A stretch of DNA of 64,000 nt from Polynucleobacter sp. AP-Sving-400A-A2 (GTDB lineage Bacteria; Pseudomonadota; Gammaproteobacteria; Burkholderiales; Burkholderiaceae): NCBI RefSeq assembly GCF_018688155.1, contig NZ_CP061312.1:1922001-1986000 (forward strand). Reading direction: 5' to 3'. The position numbers were made by a program, and so were the translations under genes. This document shows positions 28,201 to 37,731 of this stretch, piece by piece; the stretch's first letter is position 1, and each line of letters begins with the position of its first letter. The notes below the pieces were generated by a model. It saw only the letters and a list, made by a program, of their open reading frames with translations, had not been told where the DNA came from and searched no databases.

Positions 28201-28324
28201 TTTGGGTTTGCGGGTATTGATTCACTGGCAAGGAACCTACCGCCTTTAAACCAAATACTAGGACGAGTGCACTCACCACCAGCGAGAGCACTGGCCTACG
28301 AATAAATATGTCAGTCCAATTCAT
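25289..28324 (-). CDS. RND efflux transporter permease (HAE1 family)
   Basis: The 1011-residue inner-membrane pump starts MNWTDIFIRRPVLS and has the twelve-helix RND layout with two large periplasmic loops (about 35-335 and 540-870). The proton-relay acidic pair is in GLVVDDAIIVVENVDRH (helix 4). The second half has VPLALFGALIF and GKHG-like GLISKHGILIVEFANE repeats. Length and motifs match hydrophobic/amphiphilic exporters of the MexF/AcrB group. It lies seven bases after the adaptor gene and is the last gene of the operon. The exported substrates cannot be read from sequence. Confidence 0.95.
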   Translation of the reverse strand: MNWTDIFIRRPVLSLVVSALVLVFGLKAVGSLPVNQYPQTQNAIVTITTAYYGADPETIAGFITQPLETAIAQSQGIDYLSSMSVSGLSTITATLKLNYDSNAALTQIQTQISSVKNQLPPQAQQPVLTVQIGQSTAAMYMGFYSDDIPNNAITDYLLRVVKPKLDSIDGVQNAEITGGRKFALRAWLDREKMAGLGVGADDVYSAMAANNYLSAVGSTKGDMVAVDLVAGTDLHTLDEFRKLVIKKDGINIVYLDQVASVTMGSEDYNTNVAFSGKRSVFIAIKVAPQANLLDVAARVRAAVPEIQKQLPTGMSGKVVYDSTKFITTSIDEVVATLLEALLIVTVVIYLFLGSARAVAVPVIAMPLSLIGTFFLMQVLGYSINLLTLLALVLAIGLVVDDAIIVVENVDRHMKEGKSPLEASLIAARELGGPILAMTIVLIAVYIPIGFQGGLTGALFTEFAFTLASAVAVSGLIALTLSPMMCSRIFTEEQEASAFVQKIDRIFEKVHHSYQTTLRELLSTWQVIIVMGVILLGGVAYLYSTARSELAPTEDQGIVLMQASGPPNSTVNQMQTYADQIYQISAAEPEYEQMFQITSPTSSFGGVLLKDWDQRSRNATKFQEDMQSKWNSIAGARVAAFQFPALPGAQGLPVQVVINTTESYELLNEVSQAVLDKARRSGNFFFVDSDLKIDKPQDVLEIDREKVAALGMTQQQVGSALSAALGGGYVNYFSVAGRSYRVIPQVKQVDRLNPDQILDYYIRTPSGQMIQARTIATIKQRVVPQSINHFQQLNSATIFGVSTPFISQADLLEFMRQTLKEVAPNGYTMDYAGPSRQFMAESGGFLVTMFFAILIVFLVLAAQFESFRDPIVILVSVPLALFGALIFINLGFTTLNVYTQVGLVTLMGLISKHGILIVEFANELQEAGRSKLDAIVEASSVRLRPILMTTAAMVLGVVPLVIASGAGAAGRQSMGIVIFTGLSIGTLFTLFVVPAMYLFIGADHHQKKFKQQ

Positions 28325-28331
28325 TTAGGAC

Positions 28332-29663
28332 TTATTCCTGTGGCTGTGGGTTAGGTGAATTCGCTGGTAACACCTTGTTATTCACAATCAGCGGTGTTCC
28401 ATTCTTTAACTTGAGTTGGCCGCTAGTAACCACTGTCGCACCCTCTTCAACCCCTTTTAGAATCGCTACCTGATCTCCGCGTGTCGGCCCAGTAGTCACA
28501 AATACTTGTTGAGCCTCCAGTGCTGGCTTGCCCTGCTTATCTTTTTTACCAGTTGGCTTAGCAATAAAGACTGTTGAGCCATACGGGTTATAGGTCACAG
28601 CCGTCTGCGGCAAAGTGAGCATCTTCACCTGATCGCCTAACTTGATATTCACATTAGCAAACATGCCCGGCAAGATCTTTTTATCTGGGTTGGCTAACTG
28701 AGCCTCAATCTGAATATTACGTGTATTCGTATCGACCTTCGGGCTGACGGCAGTAATCTTGCCAGTAAAGCTTGCACCCTTGAATGCATCGGTCGTCACC
28801 ACAATTTCTTGTCCAACCTGTATCTGCTCAGCGTTACTTTGCGGGAGATTGAAGTCTACAAAAATGGGATCCAAGGTTTGAAGGGTAAGCAACTTATCAC
28901 CTGGGTTCACAAACTGACCCGGGTTGATCATCACAATACCAACGCGCCCACCGAAAGGGGCCTTTAAATTTTTCTTAGCAACTAAAGCCGTTTGCTGCTC
29001 TACCTGAGCCTGCTTAGACTTTGCATCCGCTTTACTAGTATCAAATACATTCTTACTAATTGCCTGAATTTCTAGCTGCTGTCTATCGCGCTCATTAATT
29101 ACTTGAGCCAAATCTGCCAATGCTTTTAAAGAATTAAGCTGGGCAACATCAGAAGCATCATTCAATTTAATAAGTAACTCACCTTCTTTAACATCCATGC
29201 CGGATTTAATAGATACGTTTTGAACTAAGCCACCAATTTCAGTGCTGAGATCTACACCTCTAAACGCACGCACATTACCAACGCTAGATAACTTGGGTTG
29301 CCATACTGAAGTTTCCACAACCATCGTAGAAACCGATGCTGGTGGCAAGCCCATACCCCCAATGAAATACTTAATCATGGCGGTCTTGAGTTGATTAAAT
29401 CCAAAAATCAAACCTAGTAACAAAAATACACCGCACAACATCATGGTCATACGACGACCCAAAGGAGTCATAGACTGCAGTTTTGCATTGATCTTGCTAC
29501 GCATGAACCGTTCGCGCAAGCGCAGCCAAAATCCCTTTATTTTTTCCCAAAGAGCAATGAGTCTCTCGCGAAGTTTCCACTCGATCGCTTTCGCACACAT
29601 CCAGGCCCACAAGGCAAGTGCTGCTGCAATTACTTTGGTTTTAATTGTTTCCAGAAGTTTCAT
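28332..29663 (-). CDS. RND efflux periplasmic adaptor with long N-terminal extension
   Basis: The 443-residue protein is a membrane-fusion protein: after one membrane helix (about 74-92, MLCGVFLLLGLIFGF) come the lipoyl half-motifs (VRAFRGVDLSTEIGGLV, LKAPFGGRVG), an alpha-hairpin and a beta-barrel domain with MFANVNIKLG. Unusually, about 70 residues precede the helix; this stretch is tryptophan- and arginine-rich and amphipathic (LWAWMCAKAIEWKLRERL). The gene start overlaps the OMF gene by 23 bases. If a start at codon 71 were used, the size would be normal for the family. Confidence 0.93.
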   Translation of the reverse strand: MKLLETIKTKVIAAALALWAWMCAKAIEWKLRERLIALWEKIKGFWLRLRERFMRSKINAKLQSMTPLGRRMTMMLCGVFLLLGLIFGFNQLKTAMIKYFIGGMGLPPASVSTMVVETSVWQPKLSSVGNVRAFRGVDLSTEIGGLVQNVSIKSGMDVKEGELLIKLNDASDVAQLNSLKALADLAQVINERDRQQLEIQAISKNVFDTSKADAKSKQAQVEQQTALVAKKNLKAPFGGRVGIVMINPGQFVNPGDKLLTLQTLDPIFVDFNLPQSNAEQIQVGQEIVVTTDAFKGASFTGKITAVSPKVDTNTRNIQIEAQLANPDKKILPGMFANVNIKLGDQVKMLTLPQTAVTYNPYGSTVFIAKPTGKKDKQGKPALEAQQVFVTTGPTRGDQVAILKGVEEGATVVTSGQLKLKNGTPLIVNNKVLPANSPNPQPQE

Positions 29664-31176
29664 TTTGATCTTTGTTCGCTATGGCTTTTGGTTGAAAGGC
29701 TGGGCCGGTGCGATTCCACCAGCCGCCGCCCAATGCTGCAAATAATGCTGCTGTGTCAGAGAACCGAGTTGCTTGCGCAGAAACCGATTTGACTTTAGCA
29801 ATTTGATATTGATTTTGATAATAGAGAACAGCCAGGTAGCTAGCAGTGCCCAGCTTGTATTGCTGCTGCACCAAATCCAAAGTTTCATAAGCGTAGCGTT
29901 CAGCATCCGATGCAGACTTTAATGCTTGAGCGCCTGTTTCTAAAGCACGTAAGGAGTCAGCCACTTCTTGAAAAGCTTTGAGTACAGTAGCTTGATATTG
30001 AAAAACTGCTTGTTCGTAGTTAGCCATCGCACCACGGCGTTGAGCTAATAACTGCCCACCCTGAAAGAGTGGCTGAAAGATACCGCCAGCAATAGACCAT
30101 AGAGTGGCATTCGGCCCAAACAAGGCTGAGCTTGTTAATGCTGCGGAGCCAATAGCACCAGTGATATTAAATTGTGGCAATAAATTGGCCGTAGCAACAC
30201 CTACTAAAGCATTGGTGGCCTTGAGTTGCGCCTCTGCTGCACGGACATCTGGGCGCTGACGTATCAAGCTCGATGGCACAGAGAGTGGCAACTTCTCTGG
30301 CAAATGCAAGGACTTCAAGTCAAACTTGGTGATGTTGGCATTACTAGGTAAATCGCCCACTAACACTGCCAGCTGATTACGCGCAAATGAAAGATTGCGT
30401 TCGTAGGTAAATAAATCGACTTGCGAGTTAGAGACCAAGGTTCTTTGTGAGGTCACATCCACTCGAGAGACTGTACCAATTGCTAATTGCTTTTCGGTAA
30501 CTTCGGCTAAGTTTGTTTGCGCTTTCAGAATTTCTTCTGTAGCTTGCATCTGTGCTCGCAAAGCCGCTTCTCGTACCGCACCAGTAACAATATTGGCCGT
30601 CAAAGAAAGATAGGCGCCTTCTAGCTGAAACTGCGCAATTTCCTCTTTTGCTCTAGCGCTCTCAACTGCGCGGCGTGCGCCACCAAAGACGTCGAGCTTG
30701 TAGGTCACGTTTACAGAAGCGTTATAAAGGTTGTAAGTGTCAGATCCGAAAGGCAAGCCATAAATTGCGGCAGGTTGTAATTGCCGTGTAGCACCGCCAT
30801 TTAAACCAACAGCTGGGAAATACTGTCCGCCAATTTGGGCATTGACATTTTCTTGGCTCGCACGAAGTGCAGCATCGGCTGCACCTAAATTAGGGTTCTG
30901 CTGCAGAGCCTTTTTAATGAGGGCATCTAGTTCGGGAGACTTAAATAACTCCCACCACTGAGCCTCAATATCGGCAGCTTCAATAAACTCTTGCGCCGTG
31001 CCCCCTGGAACTCCTGGCGCCGTAGCTAGTGTTTGAGAAAGGGTGGTTTCGGTATACCTAGGTGTATTCGGAGCTTCAGGTTGCTTGAAGTCTGGACCTA
31101 CTGCGCATGCAGAAAGAAATCCCGCAAAAATAAGCGGAAGTAAACGCAAGCAAGAGAATTCTTTGAAGCCGGGCAT
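29641..31176 (-). CDS. RND efflux outer-membrane lipoprotein (NodT/OprM family)
   Basis: From ATG at 31176 the product is 511 residues, starting with a lipoprotein signal (MPGFKEFSCLRLLPLIFAG to lipobox LSAC) and the CAVGPDFKQPEAP segment typical of NodT-family factors. Two OEP repeats follow, with VRAAEAQL and AFQEVADSLRALETGA motifs. A frame running 39 codons further upstream has no lipoprotein signal at its start and was not used. It supplies the outer-membrane duct for the downstream adaptor and pump, and is the first gene of the operon. No local regulator gene is visible. Confidence 0.94.
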   Translation of the reverse strand: MPGFKEFSCLRLLPLIFAGFLSACAVGPDFKQPEAPNTPRYTETTLSQTLATAPGVPGGTAQEFIEAADIEAQWWELFKSPELDALIKKALQQNPNLGAADAALRASQENVNAQIGGQYFPAVGLNGGATRQLQPAAIYGLPFGSDTYNLYNASVNVTYKLDVFGGARRAVESARAKEEIAQFQLEGAYLSLTANIVTGAVREAALRAQMQATEEILKAQTNLAEVTEKQLAIGTVSRVDVTSQRTLVSNSQVDLFTYERNLSFARNQLAVLVGDLPSNANITKFDLKSLHLPEKLPLSVPSSLIRQRPDVRAAEAQLKATNALVGVATANLLPQFNITGAIGSAALTSSALFGPNATLWSIAGGIFQPLFQGGQLLAQRRGAMANYEQAVFQYQATVLKAFQEVADSLRALETGAQALKSASDAERYAYETLDLVQQQYKLGTASYLAVLYYQNQYQIAKVKSVSAQATRFSDTAALFAALGGGWWNRTGPAFQPKAIANKDQNETSGNN

Positions 31177-31265
31177 GAACTGTGACAAACATCCTTTTCT
31201 ATAGCAGATATTTGAACACACTTTTCTAAACCAGTCTGTGTAACACCTTGATTTAAATAATGAAT

Positions 31266-31293
31266 TTTGTACACAGCTAAACACAGAAGTCAA
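31266..31293 (-). promoter_or_regulatory. Candidate sigma-70 promoter for the RND operon
   Basis: On the minus strand TTGACT (31293-31288) and TACAAA (31271-31266) are separated by 16 bases, about 90 bases upstream of the outer-membrane-factor start. The 145-base gap from the preceding gene supports a promoter here; the leader also contains the palindrome GTGTTACAC. Confidence 0.45.
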
Positions 31294-31321
31294 ACGGATT
31301 TTTTATACCCCTGGCATCTTC

Positions 31322-32185
31322 TTAGTGAGCAATTCTTCCAAAGCTTCCGCTATTGAAATCCTGCATTGCCTGAGCAATCTCCTCTTTGGTATTCATAACA
31401 AATGGTCCATAGCCAACAATAGGTTCACCAATGGGTTCGCCGCTCAGTAGGAGGGCAATAGAGTCCTCCAGCACATTCACTTGAATATTCTGACCTTGAT
31501 TGCTAAACATCAACATTTGAGCATCCTTGGCGACTATCCCCTCACCCGCTTCAATAGCACCCTTAAGTACGACTAAAGATACATTCCAACCCTCAGGAAC
31601 TGGAATACTTGTGGAACCCTTCCTCAACTTCAGGTCAATCACGTGCATAGGGGTAAATGTACGAGCAGGGCCTTGATGGCCATCGAACTCTCCAGCGATG
31701 ATGCGAGCTTGCCCAGACCCACCCTTCAAGTCAATTGTAGGAATCTGTTTATCCAAAATGGCTTGATAGCCTGGCTTGGTCATCTTCAGTTTTGCCGGTA
31801 GATTGACCCACAACTGCACCATGTTCAAAGTGCCCCCGTTTTTGGCAAATCCTTCAGAATGAAACTCTTCATGCAGGATGCCGGAGCCGGCAGTCATCCA
31901 CTGCACATCGCCAGGACCAATGGTGCCACCCTGACCTGTGGAATCCTTATGAGCCACCTCACCCTCGTAAACAATCGTGACAGTTTCAAAACCACGATGG
32001 GGATGCGAGCCCACCCCCTTACGTTCAGTAGTTGAGGCAAACTCTGCTGGACCCGCATAGTCCAGCATCAAGAATGGACTCATTTGCTTGCCTAGATCTT
32101 GATAGAAGAACAAGGTACGCACAGGAAAGCCATCGCCAACCCAGTGACCCTGATCATTGCCTTGAATGCCGATTACTTTTTTCAT
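31322..32185 (-). CDS. Pirin family protein
   Basis: The 287-residue protein has the bicupin pirin fold with the N-terminal metal site HPHRGFETVT (two His and a Glu) and a fourth ligand in GILHEEFHSEGF. Bacterial pirins include quercetin 2,3-dioxygenases and enzyme regulators; the role here is unknown. The C-terminal SGEPIGEPIVGYGPFVMNT is characteristic. It starts ten bases after glmS and seems to be read with it. Confidence 0.93.
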   Translation of the reverse strand: MKKVIGIQGNDQGHWVGDGFPVRTLFFYQDLGKQMSPFLMLDYAGPAEFASTTERKGVGSHPHRGFETVTIVYEGEVAHKDSTGQGGTIGPGDVQWMTAGSGILHEEFHSEGFAKNGGTLNMVQLWVNLPAKLKMTKPGYQAILDKQIPTIDLKGGSGQARIIAGEFDGHQGPARTFTPMHVIDLKLRKGSTSIPVPEGWNVSLVVLKGAIEAGEGIVAKDAQMLMFSNQGQNIQVNVLEDSIALLLSGEPIGEPIVGYGPFVMNTKEEIAQAMQDFNSGSFGRIAH

Positions 32186-32195
32186 GCTCTTGGGA

Positions 32196-34028
32196 TTACT
32201 CCACCGTAACTGACTTTGCTAAGTTACGAGGCTTATCAACATCAGTGCCCAAGGCACAAGCTGTGTGATACGCCAAGAGTTGTAGCGGAACTACATGCAA
32301 GATCGGCGAGAGATTGCCGTAGTGCTCAGGCAAACGAATCACATTGATACCTTCACTGCTAGTAATCTCGGAATCCTGGTCAGCAAAAACATAAAGCTTG
32401 CCACCACGGGCTTTAACTTCCTGCATATTCGACTTGAGCTTTTCTAATAAGTCATCTTTAGGGGCTACAGTAACCACTGGCATCTTCTCGGTAACGAGTG
32501 CAAGTGGTCCATGCTTTAATTCACCTGCTGGATAGGCTTCAGCATGAATATATGAAATCTCTTTTAATTTGAGAGCGCCTTCAAGAGCAATCGGATAGTG
32601 CATTCCGCGCCCTAGGAATAAAGCGTTTTCGCACTTAGCAAATGCTGTACTCCAAGCCATGATCTGTGGCTCAAGTGCCAACACCGCATGTAATGCTTTT
32701 GGCAAATGGCGCAAGTCACGTAAGAGTTCTTTCTCTTGCTCAGAACTGACCCTTCCTGCGCGCTTAGCCAATGAAACAGCCAATAGATAAAGAGCGACTA
32801 GCTGAGTTGTAAATGCTTTAGTAGAAGCTACGCCAATCTCGGTGCCAGCCTTGGTTAGGAAACTCCAATTGGTTTCACGAACCATAGCGCTAGAGGCCAC
32901 GTTACAAATCGCGAGAGTGTATTGATGCCCCAGCGCTTGCGCATGGCGTAAAGCTGCCAGAGTATCTGCAGTCTCACCAGACTGGGAGACCACCACAATT
33001 AATGTATTGGGATTAGGTACGGTTGTGCGATAGCGATATTCACTAGCAATCTCAACCTGGGTCGGAATGCCGGCCAAATCTTCTAACCAGTATTTAGCAA
33101 CACAGGCAGAGTAGTAGCTGGTGCCGCAAGCCAAGATCAAAATTTGATCAAACTTATTCCACTGTTCGGAATCGGCTTTAAAGAGTTCCGGGCCAAAGCT
33201 AGCGATATTGGCAAGCGTGTCGCCAATAGCTCTAGGTTGCTCGAAAATCTCTTTTTGCATGTAGTGCTGATATGGCCCAAGATCTACTGAGTCAGCCTGA
33301 GCGGGCATCGGCTTTTGCTCTCGCTGCGCCGTCTTTCCTGCCTGATCAATGATCTCAACACTCTCTGCTTTGAGAACGGCAACATCGCCCTCCTCTAAAT
33401 ACATCATGGATTGCGCTCGACCTGCAAGCGCTAAAGCATCAGAAGCAAGGAAGTTTTCATGCTCGCCAAGGGCTACGACTAAGGGTGACCCTACTCGCGC
33501 CCCTAGCAAAACATCTGGGCGATCTTGTGCAATCACGCCAATCGCATAAGCACCATGAAGTCGCGGCAATACGGAACGGACTGCAGCAACTAAATCTACT
33601 TGCTTACTGGATACATAAGCTTGATGAATTAAATGCGCAATGACTTCAGTATCCGTTTCTGAAGTAAATATATAGCCTGCGGATTTCAGCTCAGTACGTA
33701 ATGATTCGTAGTTTTCAATAATGCCGTTATGAACAACCGCAATCAAACCCCCAGAGATATGGGGGTGGGCATTTTGTGTATCTGGCTTGCCATGTGTTGC
33801 CCAACGAGTATGTGCAATACCTAGGGTGCCATGAAATTCTCTGCCCTGCTCCGCCAACTCAGAGACACGAGCAGTAGTGCGTGCACGCTCAATTGGATGC
33901 TTGTCATCAGCTCCATTAATGACGGCAAAGCCACAAGAATCATAGCCGCGGTACTCAAGGCGACGTAGGCCTTCAATTAAGACTTCAACAATATTGTTAT
34001 GTGATGCCGCGCCAACAATTCCGCACAT
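32196..34028 (-). CDS. glmS: Glutamine--fructose-6-phosphate aminotransferase (isomerizing)
   Basis: The 610-residue enzyme makes glucosamine-6-phosphate, the entry to peptidoglycan and LPS amino-sugars. It begins MCGIVGA with the catalytic Cys2 of the glutaminase domain (about 1-240), then two SIS domains ([18 protein letters not shown]) and the C-terminal LAKSVTVE tail. Length is standard. It overlaps the glmU stop by one base (TAATG), so glmU and glmS are coupled, as in many proteobacteria. No glmS ribozyme is expected or seen. Confidence 0.97.
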   Translation of the reverse strand: MCGIVGAASHNNIVEVLIEGLRRLEYRGYDSCGFAVINGADDKHPIERARTTARVSELAEQGREFHGTLGIAHTRWATHGKPDTQNAHPHISGGLIAVVHNGIIENYESLRTELKSAGYIFTSETDTEVIAHLIHQAYVSSKQVDLVAAVRSVLPRLHGAYAIGVIAQDRPDVLLGARVGSPLVVALGEHENFLASDALALAGRAQSMMYLEEGDVAVLKAESVEIIDQAGKTAQREQKPMPAQADSVDLGPYQHYMQKEIFEQPRAIGDTLANIASFGPELFKADSEQWNKFDQILILACGTSYYSACVAKYWLEDLAGIPTQVEIASEYRYRTTVPNPNTLIVVVSQSGETADTLAALRHAQALGHQYTLAICNVASSAMVRETNWSFLTKAGTEIGVASTKAFTTQLVALYLLAVSLAKRAGRVSSEQEKELLRDLRHLPKALHAVLALEPQIMAWSTAFAKCENALFLGRGMHYPIALEGALKLKEISYIHAEAYPAGELKHGPLALVTEKMPVVTVAPKDDLLEKLKSNMQEVKARGGKLYVFADQDSEITSSEGINVIRLPEHYGNLSPILHVVPLQLLAYHTACALGTDVDKPRNLAKSVTVE

Positions 34029-35503
34029 TATTTTTTAGCCTTCACGGATTTTTTTGCAGCTACTTTCTTTGCATCTACTTTCTTTATCACCGTATTCTTT
34101 TCATTCTTTACTGGTCGCTGCCACTGTAAAGAGATTTGCTTAGCACGTGACACTGTCAACTGATTCGGAGGTGCATCCTTAGTCAGGGTTGTACCAGCAC
34201 CTAGGGTAGCGCCGCGGCCTACGCGTACTGGGGCAACTAGCTGAGTATCAGAGCCAATGAAGACATCGTCCTCAATAATCGTTTGGTGTTTATTGACACC
34301 ATCGTAGTTGCAAGTAATCGTACCGGCACCGATATTAACTCTAGAACCCACGATGGAGTCACCCACATAAGCTAAGTGATTAGCCTTACTGTTTGCAGCG
34401 ATTTTGCTGTTCTTCACTTCGACAAAATTGCCAATATGTACATCATTAGACAAATCTGCACCAGGACGCAAACGAGCATAGGGCCCAATTAATGAATTTG
34501 TACCAACTTTCGCACCATCAATATGGCTGAAGGGATGAATCGTGACATTCTTACCAATCACGCTATTACGAATAATGCAGTACGGACCCACTTTTGCGCC
34601 CGCAGCCAAAGTGACACAACCCTCAAATACACAACCAACATCAATAAAGACATCCGTACCGCACTCTAGCGTTCCACGAATATCGATGCGCGCTGGATCA
34701 GCCAAAGAAACACCGGCATCCATTAATACATTTGCTTGATTGAGTTGATGTACTCGCTCTAATGCGGCCAACTGATCGTGACTGTTAACGCCAACAATTT
34801 CATATTCAGCATCAGCTTGTGCAGTACGAATAGGTACGCCATCTTTGACTGCCATGGCAATCACATCAGTTAAATAGTATTCACCTTGGGCATTGCTTGC
34901 ACGCAAAGACTTTAACCATCTCTTGAGTGAGTTTGTTGGCAACACCATGATGCCGGTATTGATTTCTTGAAGACGTTTTTGCGCAGGTGTTGCATCTTTT
35001 TCTTCAACGATCTCTTTTACCGAACCATCGATATCCCGAACGATACGGCCATAGCCCGTTGGATTACTCAGATTTTGAGTGAGTAGCGCTAATGCAGAAT
35101 CTTGACCACGCACACCATCAGCCAATTTGGCTAATTTTGAGAGCGTCTTTTTACTTGTCAGAGGCACATCACCATAGAGAACCAAAGTAGGTTCATTCAC
35201 ATCCAGCTTAGGTAAGGCTTGTAATAAAGCATGGCCTGTTCCTTTTTGCTCAGCTTGTAAGGCAGTAGCTACTTTGCCAAAACGAGAATCTTGCTCGCTA
35301 GCAGTTTGGAGGAATTGCTTTACATCGGCAGCGCCATGGCCAACAACGACGATAGGACCAGTTTTAGCGCTTTTACCTTGTAGGTCTAAAGCCGTATTCA
35401 AAACGTGCTGGAGAAGGGGCTTCCCCGCCAAGGTTTGAAGAACCTTGGGTAATGCGGACTTCATCCGCCTTCCCTGCCCAGCAGCCAAAATAACGATGTT
35501 CAT
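34028..35503 (-). CDS. glmU: Bifunctional GlmU: GlcN-1-P acetyltransferase / GlcNAc-1-P uridylyltransferase
   Basis: The 491-residue enzyme completes UDP-GlcNAc synthesis. The N-terminal pyrophosphorylase has [17 protein letters not shown] (6-22) and the ligand segment GTGHALLQ; from about 255 the left-handed beta-helix hexapeptide repeats form the acetyltransferase, including NFVEVKNS and HLAYVGDS. About 35 residues beyond the usual end form a lysine/alanine/valine tail ([12 protein letters not shown]), absent from E. coli GlmU. It overlaps ttcA by four bases and glmS by one. Confidence 0.96.
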   Translation of the reverse strand: MNIVILAAGQGRRMKSALPKVLQTLAGKPLLQHVLNTALDLQGKSAKTGPIVVVGHGAADVKQFLQTASEQDSRFGKVATALQAEQKGTGHALLQALPKLDVNEPTLVLYGDVPLTSKKTLSKLAKLADGVRGQDSALALLTQNLSNPTGYGRIVRDIDGSVKEIVEEKDATPAQKRLQEINTGIMVLPTNSLKRWLKSLRASNAQGEYYLTDVIAMAVKDGVPIRTAQADAEYEIVGVNSHDQLAALERVHQLNQANVLMDAGVSLADPARIDIRGTLECGTDVFIDVGCVFEGCVTLAAGAKVGPYCIIRNSVIGKNVTIHPFSHIDGAKVGTNSLIGPYARLRPGADLSNDVHIGNFVEVKNSKIAANSKANHLAYVGDSIVGSRVNIGAGTITCNYDGVNKHQTIIEDDVFIGSDTQLVAPVRVGRGATLGAGTTLTKDAPPNQLTVSRAKQISLQWQRPVKNEKNTVIKKVDAKKVAAKKSVKAKK

Positions 35504-36408
35504 AAAGAGGGATTATAAGACCCCTGAATGAGGGTTCCACAGGCTATTTCATCAATTTCTGTCTCGTCAATTGCCTTATCTCCGGCAGATCTTGCGGCAA
35601 TGCCCGACAGTTCTGTAGAAATCTCAAGACTCTTAAAATCAAAGGCTTCACCATCCATCAAATGGGAAGGCACGATATGGTGCATCGAGCGAAACAGATT
35701 CTCAACACGCCCAGGGTGCTTTTTTTCCCAATCACGCAACATCTCTTTCATAGCGCCACGCTGCAAATTGGGCTGACTACCGCACAGATTGCACGGAATA
35801 ATTGGGAAGTTCATGTCTACCGCATAACGCTCAAGTAACTTTTCAGGAACGTAAGCTAGAGGGCGAATGACAATATGCTTGCCGTCATCAGATCGCAACT
35901 TTGGCGGCATACCTTTAAGCTTGCCAGCAAAGAACATATTGAGCATTAATGTCTCTAAGATGTCATCACGATGATGGCCCAAGGCAATCTTAGTAGCGCC
36001 CAACTCATCTGCTACACGATACAAAATGCCACGACGTAATCGAGAGCAAAGACCACAAGTAGTTTTGCCTTCTGGAATGACGCGTTTAACAATGCTATAA
36101 GTATCTTGATTTTCAATGTGGTACTCGACACCCAAAGCTTTTAAATAATTCGGCAAAATCTCTGCCGGAAAGCCTGGTTGCTTTTGATCTAAGTTGACAG
36201 CAACAATTGCAAAATCAATTGGGGCACGCTCGCGCAACTTCAACAGAATATCGAGCATGGCATAACTATCTTTACCGCCCGATAAACACACCATCACTTT
36301 ATCGCCATCTTCGATCATGCCAAAGTCGCCAATCGCTTGACCAACCAAACGGCACAGCTTTTTCTCCAGCTTGTTTTCTTCTAAGACAACTTTACGAATA
36401 TCACTCAT
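35500..36408 (-). CDS. ttcA: tRNA 2-thiocytidine(32) synthetase TtcA
   Basis: The 302-residue enzyme thiolates C32 of some tRNAs using ATP and an iron-sulfur cluster. The PP-loop SGGKDS is at 43-48 and the cluster cysteines are in CGLC (Cys118, Cys121) and CNLCGS (Cys205, Cys208). [14 protein letters not shown] is also characteristic. Length is normal. It is coupled to glmU by a four-base overlap and follows folB by 27 bases. Confidence 0.96.
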   Translation of the reverse strand: MSDIRKVVLEENKLEKKLCRLVGQAIGDFGMIEDGDKVMVCLSGGKDSYAMLDILLKLRERAPIDFAIVAVNLDQKQPGFPAEILPNYLKALGVEYHIENQDTYSIVKRVIPEGKTTCGLCSRLRRGILYRVADELGATKIALGHHRDDILETLMLNMFFAGKLKGMPPKLRSDDGKHIVIRPLAYVPEKLLERYAVDMNFPIIPCNLCGSQPNLQRGAMKEMLRDWEKKHPGRVENLFRSMHHIVPSHLMDGEAFDFKSLEISTELSGIAARSAGDKAIDETEIDEIACGTLIQGSYNPSL

Positions 36409-36435
36409 GGCTACTAAATTTTTTCTTTAATTTCT

Positions 36436-36831
36436 TTAATCCTGCTTCATCCGAAATACCTCAACACCAACGGAATGGCAATCAGGATAGACATCGGGTT
36501 TAGCTGTGCTGACGCGAGCAGCAATAACTTTAGGATGTAAGAGCATTGCTGCAACGATGTCATCGCAAAAGGTTTCTTGCAAATGGATATGGCCCTGCGA
36601 AGACCGCGCTTTAATGGTCTCACGCATAAAGTCATAATCAACCACCTCTTCTAATAGATCCTGAGAAGGGGTGTTCATATTCAAGGGAATATAGAGGTCT
36701 ACATTGAGAATAACGCGCTGCTCACCCTTCTTTTCAAAATCATGGACGCCAATATTGATATAGATTTCATAGTCACGTAGAAATAAGCGGCGGCAATCAG
36801 CAAGCGCTGGATTAGAAAGAATGGTGTTCAT
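36436..36831 (-). CDS. folB: Dihydroneopterin aldolase (FolB)
   Basis: The 131-residue protein has a single T-fold domain with RDYEIYINIGVHDFEKKGEQR (about 19-39), the VDYDFMRETI segment with the conserved tyrosine, and LQETFCDDIV containing the pterin-binding glutamate. FolB cleaves dihydroneopterin to the hydroxymethyl-pterin of folate synthesis. The next gene upstream on the same strand is a pteridine-reductase-like SDR, strengthening the folate or pterin assignment. Confidence 0.92.
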   Translation of the reverse strand: MNTILSNPALADCRRLFLRDYEIYINIGVHDFEKKGEQRVILNVDLYIPLNMNTPSQDLLEEVVDYDFMRETIKARSSQGHIHLQETFCDDIVAAMLLHPKVIAARVSTAKPDVYPDCHSVGVEVFRMKQD

Positions 36832-36885
36832 AAATTGTGTATTGATTCTTTCGTTATTAACTATTTCTTATTCTGTATTAAATGC

Positions 36886-37701
36886 TTAATTTGTTTTGAA
36901 CATCACATCGCGTAATGATGGCAATAGATGCTGTCCGCCATCCACGTATAAGGTGGTGCCCGTGATCGCATTAGAGCTCGCTAAAAATACAGCTGCTTTT
37001 GCAATATCACTGGGATTTGATGATCTTCCTAATGGCGTCATCTGGTGCGCCTCAGCAAAACCTGCTTCGGTTTGGTCGCCCGAAGTCAGGGTAATACCAG
37101 GGGCTAAACCAATCATGCGTAAGTGCGGAGCAAAATCTACCGCCAGCACTTCAACTGAAGTGAGAAGTGCAGACTTGGATAATGTGTAAGACAAATAATC
37201 TGGATTGAGATTAATTAATTTTTGATCGAGCAATTGAATTACAGAAGGAGTTAATAAATCACTATCGCTTGCTTGCTTTGTCCGGCCCTTTTGATATTCA
37301 AACATCAACTGAGACAACAAGATGGGTGCGGCTACATTGACCTGCATGTGGTCTTGCAAAATCTGACTACTGAGCGGAGTATCGGAATTAGCACGATCAT
37401 ATTCAAAGATCGAGGCACTATTAACCAGGCATTGCAAGTTACCGAACTCGGCAAGCACTGCGGTAAATAGAGAATTAATTTCCATCTCATTAGCGAGGTC
37501 CGCCTTGAATGCTGCGACCTTACATCCCAACTTCTGGATTTCGGCTACGGTGGCTTGGGCCTCGGATGCAGATTGGCCATAATGAATTGCAATATCCCAG
37601 CCCTGACGAGCAAACTCCAAGGCAATTTCTCGACCAAGACGCTTGGCAGCACCGGTCACTAAAACTGCTTTATTTTGCTGAGGTTGTGGGTTTGAACTCA
37701 A
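36886..37701 (-). CDS. Pteridine-reductase-like SDR (FolM type)
   Basis: The 271-residue SDR has the cofactor motif TGAAKRLG (16-23); the arginine inside TGxxxRxG is the mark of PTR1/FolM pteridine reductases, which bind NADPH. The catalytic Tyr and Lys are in SYTLSKSALL, and the C terminus has ITGTTLYVDGGQHL. FolM reduces dihydromonapterin and, weakly, dihydrofolate. Adjacency to folB supports pterin chemistry. It may equally be an SDR of other specificity, so no symbol is given. It is divergent from the MidA-like gene with a 30-base gap. Confidence 0.85.
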   Translation of the reverse strand: MSSNPQPQQNKAVLVTGAAKRLGREIALEFARQGWDIAIHYGQSASEAQATVAEIQKLGCKVAAFKADLANEMEINSLFTAVLAEFGNLQCLVNSASIFEYDRANSDTPLSSQILQDHMQVNVAAPILLSQLMFEYQKGRTKQASDSDLLTPSVIQLLDQKLINLNPDYLSYTLSKSALLTSVEVLAVDFAPHLRMIGLAPGITLTSGDQTEAGFAEAHQMTPLGRSSNPSDIAKAAVFLASSNAITGTTLYVDGGQHLLPSLRDVMFKTN

Positions 37702-37731
37702 GTTACCTAAATTCTCTTAGACTAGCGAGCT

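Noticed and set aside
32032..32268. Plus-strand reading frame containing [17 protein letters not shown] opposite glmS and the pirin gene
   Set aside because: This is a familiar artefact of translating the antisense strand of the conserved glmS C-terminus; no ribosome site and it runs opposite two clear genes.
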